Shown piece by piece: positions 45,146-54,348 of a stretch of DNA of 64,000 nucleotides; the first letter of the stretch is position 1, and each line of letters opens with the position of its first letter. The notes beneath the pieces are model-generated. The model made no database searches and was not told the DNA's origin. It was given only the letters and a program-made list of their open reading frames with translations. Position numbers and translations under genes: made by a program. This DNA comes from Burkholderia aenigmatica (GTDB lineage: Bacteria; Pseudomonadota; Gammaproteobacteria; Burkholderiales; Burkholderiaceae): assembly GCF_902499175.1 (NCBI RefSeq), contig NZ_CABVQC010000037.1, forward strand, positions 22,654 through 86,653. The letters run 5' to 3'.

Positions 45146-46474
45146 ATGGCACTGGGAGAGCATCTTCGCCAGCAACTGGCGGCGAAAGCCCTGAAACGGC
45201 AACTGGAACGCGCGACCGATGCGGCGGCGGCACCGGGCGTGCCCGGCACGCTGGCCGCGCAGACCGCATCGGCGCGCAGCCGCTTCGAATCGATGCCGCA
45301 GTATCAGCAGGTCCGGATCATGCGCGAGATGGGCGAGAAGCTGCGCGTCGACTCGCCGTTTTTCCGCGTACACGACGGCGTGGCCGGTGCGACGACGCAG
45401 ATCGGCGGCCGCGAATACCTGAACTTCGCGAACTACAACTACCTCGGCCTGGCCGGCGATCCGGCCGTGTCGTCGCGCGCGAAAGCCGCGATCGACCGCT
45501 ATGGCACGTCGGCGTCCGCGAGCCGGATGGTCGCGGGCGAGCGTCCGGTGCAGCGCGACCTCGAGCGCGCGCTGGCCGCGTTCTACGAGACCGACGATTG
45601 CGTCGCGTTCGTGAGCGGCCACGCAACGAACGTGACCGTGATCGGCGCGCTGTTCGGCCCCGGCGATCTGGTCATCCACGATTCGCTCGCGCACAACAGC
45701 ATCGTGCAGGGCGCGCAACTGAGCGGCGCGAAGCGGCTGAGCTTCGCGCACAACGACTGGCAGGCGCTCGACGAGCTGCTGTCGCGCGTGCGCCGCGAAT
45801 ACCGGCACGTGCTGATCGCGATCGAAGGGCTGTACAGCATGGACGGCGATTTCCCCGACCTGCAGCGCTTCGTCGACGTGAAGACGCGGCACGGTGCCTT
45901 CCTGCTGGTCGACGAGGCGCATTCGCTCGGCGTGCTCGGCGCGACCGGCAAGGGCATCCGCGAGCATTGCGGCGTTGCGTCCGACCAAGTCGACATGTGG
46001 ATGGGCACGATGAGCAAGACGCTGGCCGGCTGCGGCGGCTTCATCGCCGGCTGCCAGCCGCTGGTCGACATGCTGCGCCACCTGGCGCCGGGCTTCCTGT
46101 ACAGCGTCGGGCTCGCGCCGACGCTCGCCGAAGCGTCGCTGGCCGCGCTCGAGCGCCTGCAGGCCGAGCCGGAGCGCGTTGCGCAACTGCAGGCGCGCGG
46201 GCGGCAGTTCCTGACCGAAGCGCGCGCCGCCGGGCTGAACACGGGCACGAGCGCCGGGTTCGCGGTCGTGCCGGTGATTACGGGGAGCTCGCTGAAGGCC
46301 GCGCAGTGGGCCAATGCGATGTTCGACGAAGGGATCAACGTGCAGCCGATCTTCTATCCGGCCGTCGAGGAAAAGGCTGCGCGCCTGCGCTTCTTCATCT
46401 GTTCGACGCACGAGCCGGAGCAAATCAGCCGGACGGTTGCCGTGTTGTCGCGTCTCGCGGGACGCAGCGCATGA
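45146..46474 (+). CDS. wcbT: Alpha-oxoamine synthase (PLP-dependent) WcbT
   Basis: A 442-residue fold-type I PLP enzyme of the group containing serine palmitoyltransferase, 2-amino-3-ketobutyrate CoA ligase and BioF. PLP lysine is Lys291 in TMSKTLAG, with DEAHS at 256-260 and YNYLGLAGD at 97-105. An N-terminal extension of about 75 residues resembles that of serine palmitoyltransferases. It should condense an acyl thioester, here likely from the WcbR ACP, with an amino acid, releasing CO2 and an amino-ketone; RkpG is the rhizobial counterpart. The start follows AAGGA. It ends with an ATGA overlap into the next gene. Confidence 0.88.
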   Translation: MALGEHLRQQLAAKALKRQLERATDAAAAPGVPGTLAAQTASARSRFESMPQYQQVRIMREMGEKLRVDSPFFRVHDGVAGATTQIGGREYLNFANYNYLGLAGDPAVSSRAKAAIDRYGTSASASRMVAGERPVQRDLERALAAFYETDDCVAFVSGHATNVTVIGALFGPGDLVIHDSLAHNSIVQGAQLSGAKRLSFAHNDWQALDELLSRVRREYRHVLIAIEGLYSMDGDFPDLQRFVDVKTRHGAFLLVDEAHSLGVLGATGKGIREHCGVASDQVDMWMGTMSKTLAGCGGFIAGCQPLVDMLRHLAPGFLYSVGLAPTLAEASLAALERLQAEPERVAQLQARGRQFLTEARAAGLNTGTSAGFAVVPVITGSSLKAAQWANAMFDEGINVQPIFYPAVEEKAARLRFFICSTHEPEQISRTVAVLSRLAGRSA

Positions 46475-47145
46475 CGCTGGCCGGCGCGTTCGCGCAGGCG
46501 GCGCCGCGTGCCGGCGAGCGCGTGCGGTTTCGTGCGGCCGAGGCGGCCGACGCGGCGGCGTGCGCGCCGCTCGTGTTTGCGTCCGGCGTGGCCGAATTCG
46601 GGTTCTTTCTCGGCGAAAGCGACGCGCGCTGCGTCGCCTTCCTGCAGCAGGCGTTCCGATCGCGTCACGGGCGCTTCTCGTGGCGCCGGCATCGTGTCGC
46701 GATGGCCGACGACGGCGCCGTGCTCGCCGTGATGGCGATTCATGACGGGCGGCAGACGATGTTCGACGACGTGCATGTCGTGTGGGCACTGGCGCGCTTC
46801 TTTGGCGTGCGCCGCGCGATTGGCCAGTTGTTGCGCGGGTTGATCCTCGAAACGGAAATTCCGGCGCCAAAGCGCTCGCAGATCCTCGTCGCGCATTGCG
46901 CAACCGACGAGCGGCAGCGCGGCACGGGCATCTTCAGCGCGCTGTTTCGCAATGCGCTGGACACCGGCGCATTGCCGGCCGACGGCAGCCGCGACGTCGT
47001 GCTCGACGTGTTGACCCGCAACGTGCGAGCCCGCGCGCTGTACGAACGGCTTGGGTTCACCGCACTGCCGCGGCCGCGCGCGCGTTCGCGCCGACTGCCC
47101 GCCGACCTCGATTCGATCCGGATGCGGTTGTCGCGCCGCGCCTGA
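46471..47145 (+). CDS. GNAT-family N-acyltransferase at the end of the capsule lipid operon
   Basis: A 224-residue GNAT-fold protein, coupled by ATGA to wcbT. The C-terminal part shows the acyl-CoA/acyl-ACP-binding region (ATDERQRGTGIFSALF) and the family ending LDVLTRNVRARALYERLGF. It may N-acylate the amino-lipid made by WcbT or modify the sugar; this is inference from position. It is the last gene of the rightward capsule operon; the convergent gene ends 23 bp later and no clear terminator lies in the gap. Confidence 0.75.
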   Translation: MTLAGAFAQAAPRAGERVRFRAAEAADAAACAPLVFASGVAEFGFFLGESDARCVAFLQQAFRSRHGRFSWRRHRVAMADDGAVLAVMAIHDGRQTMFDDVHVVWALARFFGVRRAIGQLLRGLILETEIPAPKRSQILVAHCATDERQRGTGIFSALFRNALDTGALPADGSRDVVLDVLTRNVRARALYERLGFTALPRPRARSRRLPADLDSIRMRLSRRA

Positions 47146-47168
47146 CGGCGCGAGCGGTGCCCGACGCG

Positions 47169-48002
47169 CTACTTGTGCCGCGGGCTGAACGGCCGCTGCT
47201 GCACATCGGCGCCTTGCGCGACGATCGCCATGCTTTCCGGTACTTCCTCCCATGCCCCCCGCAAGTCGACGAGCGGCTCGGACACGACCATGAACGCGTC
47301 GTCACCGGCTTCGGCGATGCGCGGGTTGTGCGGATACAGCTCGTGCAGGTGCTTGAACGACGTGCTGTGGAATAGCGAACGCGATTGCTGTTCGCTCGAA
47401 TAGCGCACCGCGATGATCCGTTCACCGTCGGTCGCGCAGATCGTCATGTTGAGCGGGTCGGCCACGCGATGCCGCGCGGCGGTCTCCTCGACCACGCCGA
47501 CCATCCGCTCGAGCGCCGGCAGCGGCGTCTGCTCGAGGCCGTAGGTCAGCGCGAGGCGGAACATCAGTTCGGAGTCGGTCGAGCCTTCGAGCGTCGGGAA
47601 CAGCGCGGGGTCGACCTTCAACGTCAGGTCGCGGCGCAGCTTGTGGAAGTCGCGGATCAGCCCGTTGTGCGCGAACAGCCAGCGGCCGTGACGGAACGGG
47701 TGGCAGTTGGTTTCCTGCACGGGCGTGTCGGTGGCCGCGCGGATGTGCGCGATGAACATCCGCGAACGGATCGCGCGCGCGGCTTCGCGCAGGTTGCGGT
47801 CGTTCCACGCGGGATGCACGGAGCGGTAGCGGAACGGGAGTTCGTCAGGGTGCCCGTACCAGCCGATGCCGAAGCCGTCGCCGTTGGTGGTCGTCGCCCC
47901 CAGCTCCGAATGCAGGCTCTGATCGATCAGCGAATGCTTCGCGCGGAACAGGACGGTCTCGAGATGAATCGGATTACCCGTATAGGCGAGCCAGCGGCAC
48001 AT
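47169..48002 (-). CDS. Class II glutamine amidotransferase (YafJ-like)
   Basis: A 277-residue N-terminal-nucleophile amidotransferase. The catalytic Cys is residue 2 (MCRWLAYTG), which fixes the start at 48002; the longer upstream frame would bury the nucleophile. Other family features are FGIGWYG, HIRAAT, NCHPFRHGRWLFAHNG and DSELMF. The cytoplasmic role of YafJ proteins is unsettled. It is convergent with the capsule operon, which it bounds, and is probably not functionally tied to it. Confidence 0.9.
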   Translation of the reverse strand: MCRWLAYTGNPIHLETVLFRAKHSLIDQSLHSELGATTTNGDGFGIGWYGHPDELPFRYRSVHPAWNDRNLREAARAIRSRMFIAHIRAATDTPVQETNCHPFRHGRWLFAHNGLIRDFHKLRRDLTLKVDPALFPTLEGSTDSELMFRLALTYGLEQTPLPALERMVGVVEETAARHRVADPLNMTICATDGERIIAVRYSSEQQSRSLFHSTSFKHLHELYPHNPRIAEAGDDAFMVVSEPLVDLRGAWEEVPESMAIVAQGADVQQRPFSPRHK

Positions 48003-48208
48003 GGAGCGCTCCTTCACGATGGATCGTTCGCGCATGGTAGCCGACTTCGCGGCGCATCCGTGCCGGTGCGCGCCCGGCCGGTCATTCGGGCAGGTACGCT
48101 GGCCAATCTTCATACATCACCTGCCCGGTGGCGCGCTGCGCAACCGGACGGCCACGCAGCCATTCGGCCGGGCGCCGCCATGCGACGGCAGCGCCGCAGC
48201 CGTCAGGT

Positions 48209-48538
48209 TCAGTCGCCGAGCGCGTCCATCACGCGTGCCGAATAGACGAGCGCCGCACCTGCGTTCAGCGCAATCGCGACGCCGAGCGCTTCCGCCACCT
48301 CTTCCTTGGTCGCACCATGCTTGGCCGCTTCCGCGGTGTGCACGGCGATACAGCCGTCGCAGCGCGTCGTGACGGCGACCGCGAGCGCGATCAGTTCACG
48401 CGTCTTCGCGTCGAGATGGCCCGTCTTGGCCCCGGCGCCGGACAGCGCCTTGTAGCCGGCCAGCGTATCGGGCGACAGCTTGGCGATCTCGCCGATACGC
48501 GTCGAGAGTTCCTTCCGGTATTCGTTCCAGTTCAGCAT
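48209..48538 (-). CDS. AhpD-like / carboxymuconolactone decarboxylase-family protein
   Basis: A 109-residue single-domain protein with the redox-type motif CDGCIAVHT, i.e. C-x-x-C followed by His, typical of AhpD-like peroxidase partners. The start MLNWNEYRKEL (48538) has a purine-rich ribosome binding site. It diverges from an AraC-type regulator 129 bp away, a common pairing in which the regulator controls the oxidoreductase. The 206-bp gap to the next leftward gene is empty. Confidence 0.88.
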   Translation of the reverse strand: MLNWNEYRKELSTRIGEIAKLSPDTLAGYKALSGAGAKTGHLDAKTRELIALAVAVTTRCDGCIAVHTAEAAKHGATKEEVAEALGVAIALNAGAALVYSARVMDALGD

Positions 48539-48667
48539 GATGTGTCCTTTCGAGAAGAGGTGAGGAGAGCGGCTCACGCCGCGATCTCGGGCGATGCAGG
48601 GCTATTCTGATCGTTCGCGCTGAGGGTTTCGATACGCTAGAGTGTCAATTTTTAGCGGGATCGTCTC

Positions 48668-49615
48668 ATGGATGCGTTGAGTCAACTGCTGTCGCTGGGC
48701 CGCAGCCATGTCGAACTCGACGTGCGCTGCCTGCTCGACGGGCCGTTCGCGATGCCGCACGACCCGTTGCCGCCCGGCGAGGCGGCGTTTCATCTGGTGC
48801 TGGCCGGAACCTGCCGGCTGCGTACCGCGGACGGGCGCACGCTGCAGCTCGCCGACGGCGATTTCGTGTTGTTGCCCGCGGGCGGCGCGCACGACCTGCT
48901 CGACGCAGGGGCAGGCCGGTCGCGGCCGGTTGCGGCGCTGCGCGAACAGGGCGCCGGCGGCGGCGCGGTGCTGCCGGTCAAGTCGAATCTCGATCCGGCC
49001 GAACCGGGCGGCGCAAGCGTGGACCTGCTGTGCGGACGGTTCGTCTATGCGCGCGGCGCGGGCGAACTGCTGATGCGCACGCTGCCACACGTGCTGCACG
49101 TCGGGCTGCGCGAGGCGTCGGGGTTCGCGCCGCTGCAACTGCTGACGAGCGTGCTGCGCGCCGAGGCGTCGAACGGGCAGCCGGGCGCCGGCGCGATCGT
49201 CAACGCGCTCGGCCAGGCGCTGCTCGCGTACGCGTTGCGCGCATACGGTCGTGGTGCGCGCGTGCCGTCCGGCTGGCTCGCACTTGCGGCCGACGCGCGG
49301 CTCGGCCCGTCGGTGCAGGCCGTGCTGCAGGCGCCGGAGAAGCCGTGGACGGTCGAGTCGCTCGGCGACGCATCGGCGATGTCGCGCGCGACGTACGCGC
49401 GGCATTTCCGCGAGCGGGCCGGGATGAGTGTCGGCGTGTTCGTCGCGCAGATCCGGATGATGCATGCGTGCGCGCTGCTGCAGGACACGCAACGCGGGCA
49501 GGCGGAGATCGGGCAGGCGGTCGGTTACCAGTCCGAGGCCGCGTTCGGCAAGGCGTTTCGCGCGGTGCTCGGCACGACGCCAGGGCGCTGGCGGCGTGCG
49601 CAGCGCGGCATGTAA
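48668..49615 (+). CDS. AraC-family transcriptional regulator with cupin N-terminus
   Basis: A 315-residue regulator. The N-terminal half is a cupin-type sensor (MPHDPLPPGEAAFHLVLAGT on). The C-terminal 100 residues hold two helix-turn-helix units (SMSRATYARHFRERAGMS and IGQAVGYQSEAAFGKAFRA). It belongs to the AraC_binding_6-like group that regulates a divergent redox or AhpD-like gene. The ATG is 8 bases after an AGCGGGA sequence. Confidence 0.9.
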   Translation: MDALSQLLSLGRSHVELDVRCLLDGPFAMPHDPLPPGEAAFHLVLAGTCRLRTADGRTLQLADGDFVLLPAGGAHDLLDAGAGRSRPVAALREQGAGGGAVLPVKSNLDPAEPGGASVDLLCGRFVYARGAGELLMRTLPHVLHVGLREASGFAPLQLLTSVLRAEASNGQPGAGAIVNALGQALLAYALRAYGRGARVPSGWLALAADARLGPSVQAVLQAPEKPWTVESLGDASAMSRATYARHFRERAGMSVGVFVAQIRMMHACALLQDTQRGQAEIGQAVGYQSEAAFGKAFRAVLGTTPGRWRRAQRGM

Positions 49616-49718
49616 GACTGCAAGCGCGGTTGTCGTGGCACGCGCCAAAGCTGCTACCATGCGCGAAACGCAGTTCAACGAAAACGATTTCGCACAAGAA
49701 GAAAGAGAGGGCAAAGCA

Positions 49719-50162
49719 ATGAACCAGACCACCATCCAGCAACCGTCGTTCGCGTTCGTGGCCGCATCGTGGGCCGCGCTGCTCGCTGGTTTTGCCGCAT
49801 TCCTGATTGGTCTCTGGAACGCCGGCATGCAGCTCAACGAGAAGGGCTACTACTTCACCGTGCTGGTGTTCGGCCTCTATGCGGCGATCTCGCTGCAGAA
49901 AAGCGTCCGCGATCGTGCGGAAGGCATTCCCGTCACCGGCATCTACTACGGCCTCAGCTGGATCGCGCTGCTGCTGTCGATCGCGCTGCTGGTCGTCGGC
50001 CTCTTCAATGCGACGCTGCAACTGAGCGAGAAGGGCTTCTACGCGATGTCGTTCGTGCTCGCGCTGTTCGGTTCCGTAGCCGTGCAGAAGAACACGCGCG
50101 ACCTCCAGAACGCGAAGCCGCGCTATACCGACGCCGAATCGGCGCCGTCGGTCCAGGAGTGA
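49719..50162 (+). CDS. YiaA/YiaB-family inner-membrane protein
   Basis: A 147-residue protein with four hydrophobic helices arranged as two similar halves: WNAGMQLNEKGYYFTVLVFGLYAAISLQKSVRD and its repeat FNATLQLSEKGFYAMSFVLALFGSVAVQKNTRD (shown here in part: NEKGYYF and SEKGFYA). This is the YiaA/B layout. The function is unknown. Start at 49719 after GAAAGAGAGG; the longer frame has no such site. The 139-bp gap after it shows only a weak GC-rich hairpin. Confidence 0.88.
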   Translation: MNQTTIQQPSFAFVAASWAALLAGFAAFLIGLWNAGMQLNEKGYYFTVLVFGLYAAISLQKSVRDRAEGIPVTGIYYGLSWIALLLSIALLVVGLFNATLQLSEKGFYAMSFVLALFGSVAVQKNTRDLQNAKPRYTDAESAPSVQE

Positions 50163-50301
50163 CGGCACGCGAAGCTGGCGCCTTCCCGGCCGCCCGTTTT
50201 GCGACGACGGTCGCGGGCGGGCCGCATTCGCCGATGCGCCGCGGGCTCCCTGCCCATTCGTTTCATCGATGCCGATGCGCATGACGATGGAGATATTCAG
50301 G

Positions 50302-51366
50302 ATGCCAGACTTCCCAGAAACCACACGGCCCACCCGCGCGGCGGCCCGTTCGGTCGCGGCGCGGGCCGCGCTCGTGCTGGAGACGAACAACTTGCGGGGC
50401 GGCGCGGGGCTCGCGCAAGCCGTCGACAGCCTGAAGCGCCTCGTATCGGCGCTGTCGAAGCAGACCGTGCCGCCCGCGGCACTCGCGCAATGGATCATCA
50501 CGCACGATGGCCTGCCCGCCGATGCGTGCGCAGAGATCGCCGTGCTGGCCGGCCGCCCGATCGAATTCGTCGAGATCGGCGCGAGCACCGGCTACTACGA
50601 TGCGAAGAACGACGGGTTCGACCGCGTCGACGCGGCCCGCTGCGACATCGTCGTGTTCGGCGATGCCGATTGCCGGCCGGCCGACGACTGGCTCGAGCAC
50701 CTGCTCGCGCCGTTCGCGCGCGACGCCGGCGATGCGCCCGTCGCGGTGGCCGGGCGCACCAGCTATGCGCCGAACGTGCTCGGCATCGCGCTGACGTCGA
50801 TCGATTTCATGTATTTCCCGAGCCCGCTGCGCGATGGCGCGACGCGCAACTTCTACGCGAACAACGTCGCGTTCAGGCGCGATGTGTTCGCGCAATTCCG
50901 TTACGAGCCGCTCGACGGCGTCTATCGCGCGCATTGCCAGGTGATGGGGTTGCGGATGCAGGCGGCCGGCGTGGCCGTCGAGTTCGCGCCGGCCGCGCAT
51001 ACCGAGCATCGGCTGCCGGACACGCATCGCGAATCGCTGAAGCTGCGCTGGATGCGCGGCGAGGACAGCGTCGGGCTGACGCCATATCTCGTGAACGCCT
51101 ACCTGCCGCGCGGGTGGCAGTGGCTCGGCCGCAGCGGCCCGCTCGGCCCGTTCTGTGTGATGGCCATGCGGCTCGGCTACAGCCTGCGTGCGCTCAATCG
51201 CCAGCAGTTGCGGCCGCTGGGCGCGGTTCGCTATCTCGCGGCCGTCGGCGTCACGATCGCCGCGTCCGCCGTCGATACGCTCGGCGCGCTCGCGCGCGGG
51301 CTCGGTCTCGCCGGGCGCGCCTCGGCCCGGCGCGATCTCGAAGCGCTGTCCTATCACCGTCATTGA
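50302..51366 (+). CDS. GT2-family glycosyltransferase
   Basis: A 354-residue GT-A fold protein. It has WIITHDG, the metal-binding DADCRPADDWLEH with the D-x-D-type acidic residues, NNVAFRRDVF, and a C-terminal hydrophobic tail from about residue 290 that may sit on the membrane. The ATG at 50302 (GGAG about 11 bases upstream) is preferred over several earlier in-frame ATGs at 50269-50287. It heads a six-gene cluster whose later members are coupled. Substrate unknown; the neighbours suggest a lipid-linked or lipid acceptor. Confidence 0.75.
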   Translation: MPDFPETTRPTRAAARSVAARAALVLETNNLRGGAGLAQAVDSLKRLVSALSKQTVPPAALAQWIITHDGLPADACAEIAVLAGRPIEFVEIGASTGYYDAKNDGFDRVDAARCDIVVFGDADCRPADDWLEHLLAPFARDAGDAPVAVAGRTSYAPNVLGIALTSIDFMYFPSPLRDGATRNFYANNVAFRRDVFAQFRYEPLDGVYRAHCQVMGLRMQAAGVAVEFAPAAHTEHRLPDTHRESLKLRWMRGEDSVGLTPYLVNAYLPRGWQWLGRSGPLGPFCVMAMRLGYSLRALNRQQLRPLGAVRYLAAVGVTIAASAVDTLGALARGLGLAGRASARRDLEALSYHRH

Positions 51367-51431
51367 ACCTGCGCCGTGCATCGCGCGCGGCCATGACACG
51401 CCGCCCCCCGGCATCCATCCCGACAACGATC

Positions 51432-52448
51432 ATGTCCTCTCTCGCCACCCGTGTCGCCTGCCTCGCCCTGTTTGCCGCCAGCGCCGGCGTCCATGCCGCG
51501 CCGGTCGATCACGCTGGGCGCGGGATCTACCACTTCGCGTCGCAAAGCGGCTGCCCGTTCGCAAATGCGGCCGCGACGGACTGCAACCGCATCGCGCTCG
51601 ATGCGCCCGACGTTCACGCGCGCATCGATGCCGATGCGCACGCGATCGTCTTCTCGAGCGATGCGACGCGCCGCTCGAAGGACGTGCTCGGCGACGTGCT
51701 GCTGCACGGCACGGGCGTCGACGGCGAGGGCCGGCGCGTGCCGCTGAGCGTGCACGTGCTGTTGCGCCGCGACGGCGCGAAATGGGACCGCGACGTGTAC
51801 GTTCATGCGCCCGTGCACGGCACGTTCACCGATGTCCGGATCGATCCGTATCGCGTGCGGGTGAAGGAGGGCGAGGGCGAGCGCGACGTGCTCACGCCGG
51901 ACGAAACGCTGGCGCTGTTCGCGCATCCGTCGCTTGCATCGCGGCTCGCCCGGCATCTCGTGAAGGTGCGTGCGACCGATCCGAAGCAGCCGTCCGCGGA
52001 CGACATCACGATCGCGCTCGGTGTCGGCGGTCTGACCAAGTCGGTCGCGCGTGCGAGCTTCACGTCGAACGCGCCGCACGATGCCGACGTCGATCGCGCA
52101 CTCGCGTCCGGCACGTGGGCGATTCGTTTCGACGCATTGAGCAATCACATTCCGGTGTGGGTCGCGCAGCGCGAGTTGTTCCTGTTCGGCCTCGACGGCA
52201 GCGCGCTCGTGACGGACATGCGTGCGCGCGGCTTCAGGAAGAACGACCGGATCGAATTCGGCGCACGTGACGGCAACGGCTATTTGCGCGTGAACGGCCG
52301 AGAGGAGGCATTCGCGGGTGCGACGGCGTCCGCCCATGCGTTCATGCAGGAAAGCTTCATCGGCCTGATCCTCGGATGGCGTCGCGATCCGGCCGCCGCT
52401 GCGGCATCCGCGACGAAATCCGCGTCCGTACCGGGCGTGCCGGCATGA
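51432..52448 (+). CDS. Secreted protein of unknown function in lipid/glycan cluster
   Basis: A 338-residue protein with a clear Sec signal peptide (hydrophobic to about residue 20, cleavage near VHAAPVD). The mature part is rich in His, Asp and Arg with alternating hydrophobic patterns suggesting beta structure. I recognise no domain. It is coupled to the next gene by ATGA, so a periplasmic or outer-membrane role in the same pathway is likely. Confidence 0.7.
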   Translation: MSSLATRVACLALFAASAGVHAAPVDHAGRGIYHFASQSGCPFANAAATDCNRIALDAPDVHARIDADAHAIVFSSDATRRSKDVLGDVLLHGTGVDGEGRRVPLSVHVLLRRDGAKWDRDVYVHAPVHGTFTDVRIDPYRVRVKEGEGERDVLTPDETLALFAHPSLASRLARHLVKVRATDPKQPSADDITIALGVGGLTKSVARASFTSNAPHDADVDRALASGTWAIRFDALSNHIPVWVAQRELFLFGLDGSALVTDMRARGFRKNDRIEFGARDGNGYLRVNGREEAFAGATASAHAFMQESFIGLILGWRRDPAAAAASATKSASVPGVPA

Positions 52449-53194
52449 GCGCGGCAGGCGAACTGCCGGCGTCGCCGCAGGCGGCGCACGACGCGCGCTT
52501 CGACTGTCTCGATGCGCCCGTGCTGCACGGTGCGGCGCGGGTGCGTGCGTACCTCGTCGATCGGCTCAAGCGGGCGGCGATCCGGCAGCTTCATCGCAGC
52601 ACACATGGCGAGCGCTGGGTGTTGCGCATGTACCTGATCGGCGAGGAAGCGACCGAGTGCGCGTTGCACGAGGACTGGACCGGACAGCCGCCGGACTGGC
52701 TCGCGCCGCGCATCGAGCAGCATCTCGCGGACGAGCGCCGCCACGCGGCCGCGTTCGCCGATGCGCTGCGGGTGCGCGGCGTCGCGCCGTCGACCGCGCC
52801 GCACGAGCCCGACTGGCTGAGCCGACGCAAGATCATGCGATGGCGCCGGCTCGCGCAGCGCCATGCGCCGCATTTCGCGCAAGGCGTGCTCGTGCCGGCC
52901 TATGCGACGGGTTTATGCGCGGAACAGATGGCGATGCGCGTGCTCGCGCGCCACTGCGACACGATCGGCGATGCGCATCCGCTGTATCCGCTGCTTTCGC
53001 GCGTGCTCGCCGACGAGACGCGGCACGTCAGGCTCTGCGCGGATACGCTGCGGCGTCTCGTTGCACCGTCCGAGGCCGCGCATCTCGCCGTGTTGCTGAA
53101 CGAGATCCGCGCGATCGAAGCCGGTTTCGGCGTGACGGGCGCGCTGGCGATGGTCGCGGCCGGATGGATCCAGTCGCTTCGTCCGCGCGCATGA
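52445..53194 (+). CDS. Ferritin-like diiron protein
   Basis: A 249-residue helical protein with two carboxylate/His iron motifs: E-x-x-R-H in LADERRHAAAF and again in LADETRHVRLC. Each is preceded by a helix offering a further Glu (EEATECALH; CAEQMAMRV). This is the four-helix pattern of diiron oxidases/oxygenases of the ferritin-like superfamily. It could hydroxylate or desaturate the lipid handled by the neighbouring desaturase. It is coupled on both sides (ATGA at 52445 and 53191). Confidence 0.75.
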   Translation: MSAAGELPASPQAAHDARFDCLDAPVLHGAARVRAYLVDRLKRAAIRQLHRSTHGERWVLRMYLIGEEATECALHEDWTGQPPDWLAPRIEQHLADERRHAAAFADALRVRGVAPSTAPHEPDWLSRRKIMRWRRLAQRHAPHFAQGVLVPAYATGLCAEQMAMRVLARHCDTIGDAHPLYPLLSRVLADETRHVRLCADTLRRLVAPSEAAHLAVLLNEIRAIEAGFGVTGALAMVAAGWIQSLRPRA

Positions 53195-54348
53195 TGCCGC
53201 GGATCGTCTACCTGGCGACGGCCGACGCGCGCGGTCACCTGATGCGCGCGCAACTGCTCGTGCATGCGTTGCGCGCGGCCGGCGCGCAGGTTGACGTGCT
53301 GACGACGTCCGATGCGGGGCAGGCATTCCTGGCTGCATTCGGCATCGATGCGGTCGTGCTGTCCCGTCACTACGCGGTGCAGTTCGACGAATGGCAGAAC
53401 ATGCTGCGCGATGCGACCGATCGCAACGTCGCGCACTACGTGTTCAGGCCGACGCGCATGCTGCGCGACATCGCGCGGCTGCGTGCGATCGCCCGCGATG
53501 CTGATCTCGTGATCAACGACTCGTTTCATCCGGCGCTGCTGTTCATGGGTGCGATGCCGGGCTGGCGGCGCCGCGTCGTCCACGTGTATGGCGGCAGCCT
53601 GCGCCGTGCGTTGACCGCGAATTTCGATGCGCGGCTGCCGCGCGCGCTGGCGCGTGCGTTCGCACGGATCGTCGACTGGCAGATCGATTCGGCGCGGTGC
53701 TGCATCGAGCACGATTTTGCGTATGATGCCGCCGACGATGCACAGCGATCGCACCTCCATTGCAGGCTGCCGACGCCGGTGCCGGTCGTCGCGGAGTGTC
53801 CGGCTTCGGAACCGGCTGCCGTAGCCGTCTATCTGAATCCGCACTTCCGCGATATCGCGCTCGCCGACGCGTTGTCGGCCGGCATGCGCGACGCGGGGGT
53901 TGCTTCACACCGTGTGGGCGAGGGCTATGCCGGGCACGACGGCTGGACTGGCGTCGACGCCGACTGGGCGACGCGCGCTGCCCATGCACCGTTGATCGTG
54001 TCGGCCCCCGGCATGGCCGCGTTGTCGATTGCACGCGTGTATCGCCGCCCGATCCTGCTCGTGCAGTCCGATCAGCCCGAGCAGGCGAGCAACGCCGCGC
54101 GCGCCGCACGGCTGCACCTCGTGCACCGTGTCGTCACGTGGCGCGGCGATGCGGTCGCGTTCCGGCGGGAAGTCGGGCAGGCCGCCGCCGAACTGATGCG
54201 CAATCCTGGAACGCAGGCAGGAACGATCGCCGGCCACGAGCATGCGCGAGCGCGGGTGGAAGCGTGGACGTCGCGCCTCCTCGCGCTGCGACCGCGTGCG
54301 CAGGTGGCCGATGCAGAGACGCGATGCGAGGCGCCGGCGCCACGATGA
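53191..54348 (+). CDS. GT-B fold glycosyltransferase (GT1/GT28-like)
   Basis: A 385-residue protein. The N-terminus (IVYLATADARGHLMRAQLL) is the glycine/His loop of GT1/GT28-type enzymes. The C-terminal half has the donor-side APLIVSAPGMAALSIARVY and RPILLVQSDQPEQASNA, matching the pattern where UDP-sugar and acceptor choice are set in lipid glycosyltransferases such as MurG and MGDG synthases. A lipid acceptor is likely, given the neighbours. It overlaps the preceding and following genes by ATGA. Confidence 0.75.
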   Translation: MMPRIVYLATADARGHLMRAQLLVHALRAAGAQVDVLTTSDAGQAFLAAFGIDAVVLSRHYAVQFDEWQNMLRDATDRNVAHYVFRPTRMLRDIARLRAIARDADLVINDSFHPALLFMGAMPGWRRRVVHVYGGSLRRALTANFDARLPRALARAFARIVDWQIDSARCCIEHDFAYDAADDAQRSHLHCRLPTPVPVVAECPASEPAAVAVYLNPHFRDIALADALSAGMRDAGVASHRVGEGYAGHDGWTGVDADWATRAAHAPLIVSAPGMAALSIARVYRRPILLVQSDQPEQASNAARAARLHLVHRVVTWRGDAVAFRREVGQAAAELMRNPGTQAGTIAGHEHARARVEAWTSRLLALRPRAQVADAETRCEAPAPR

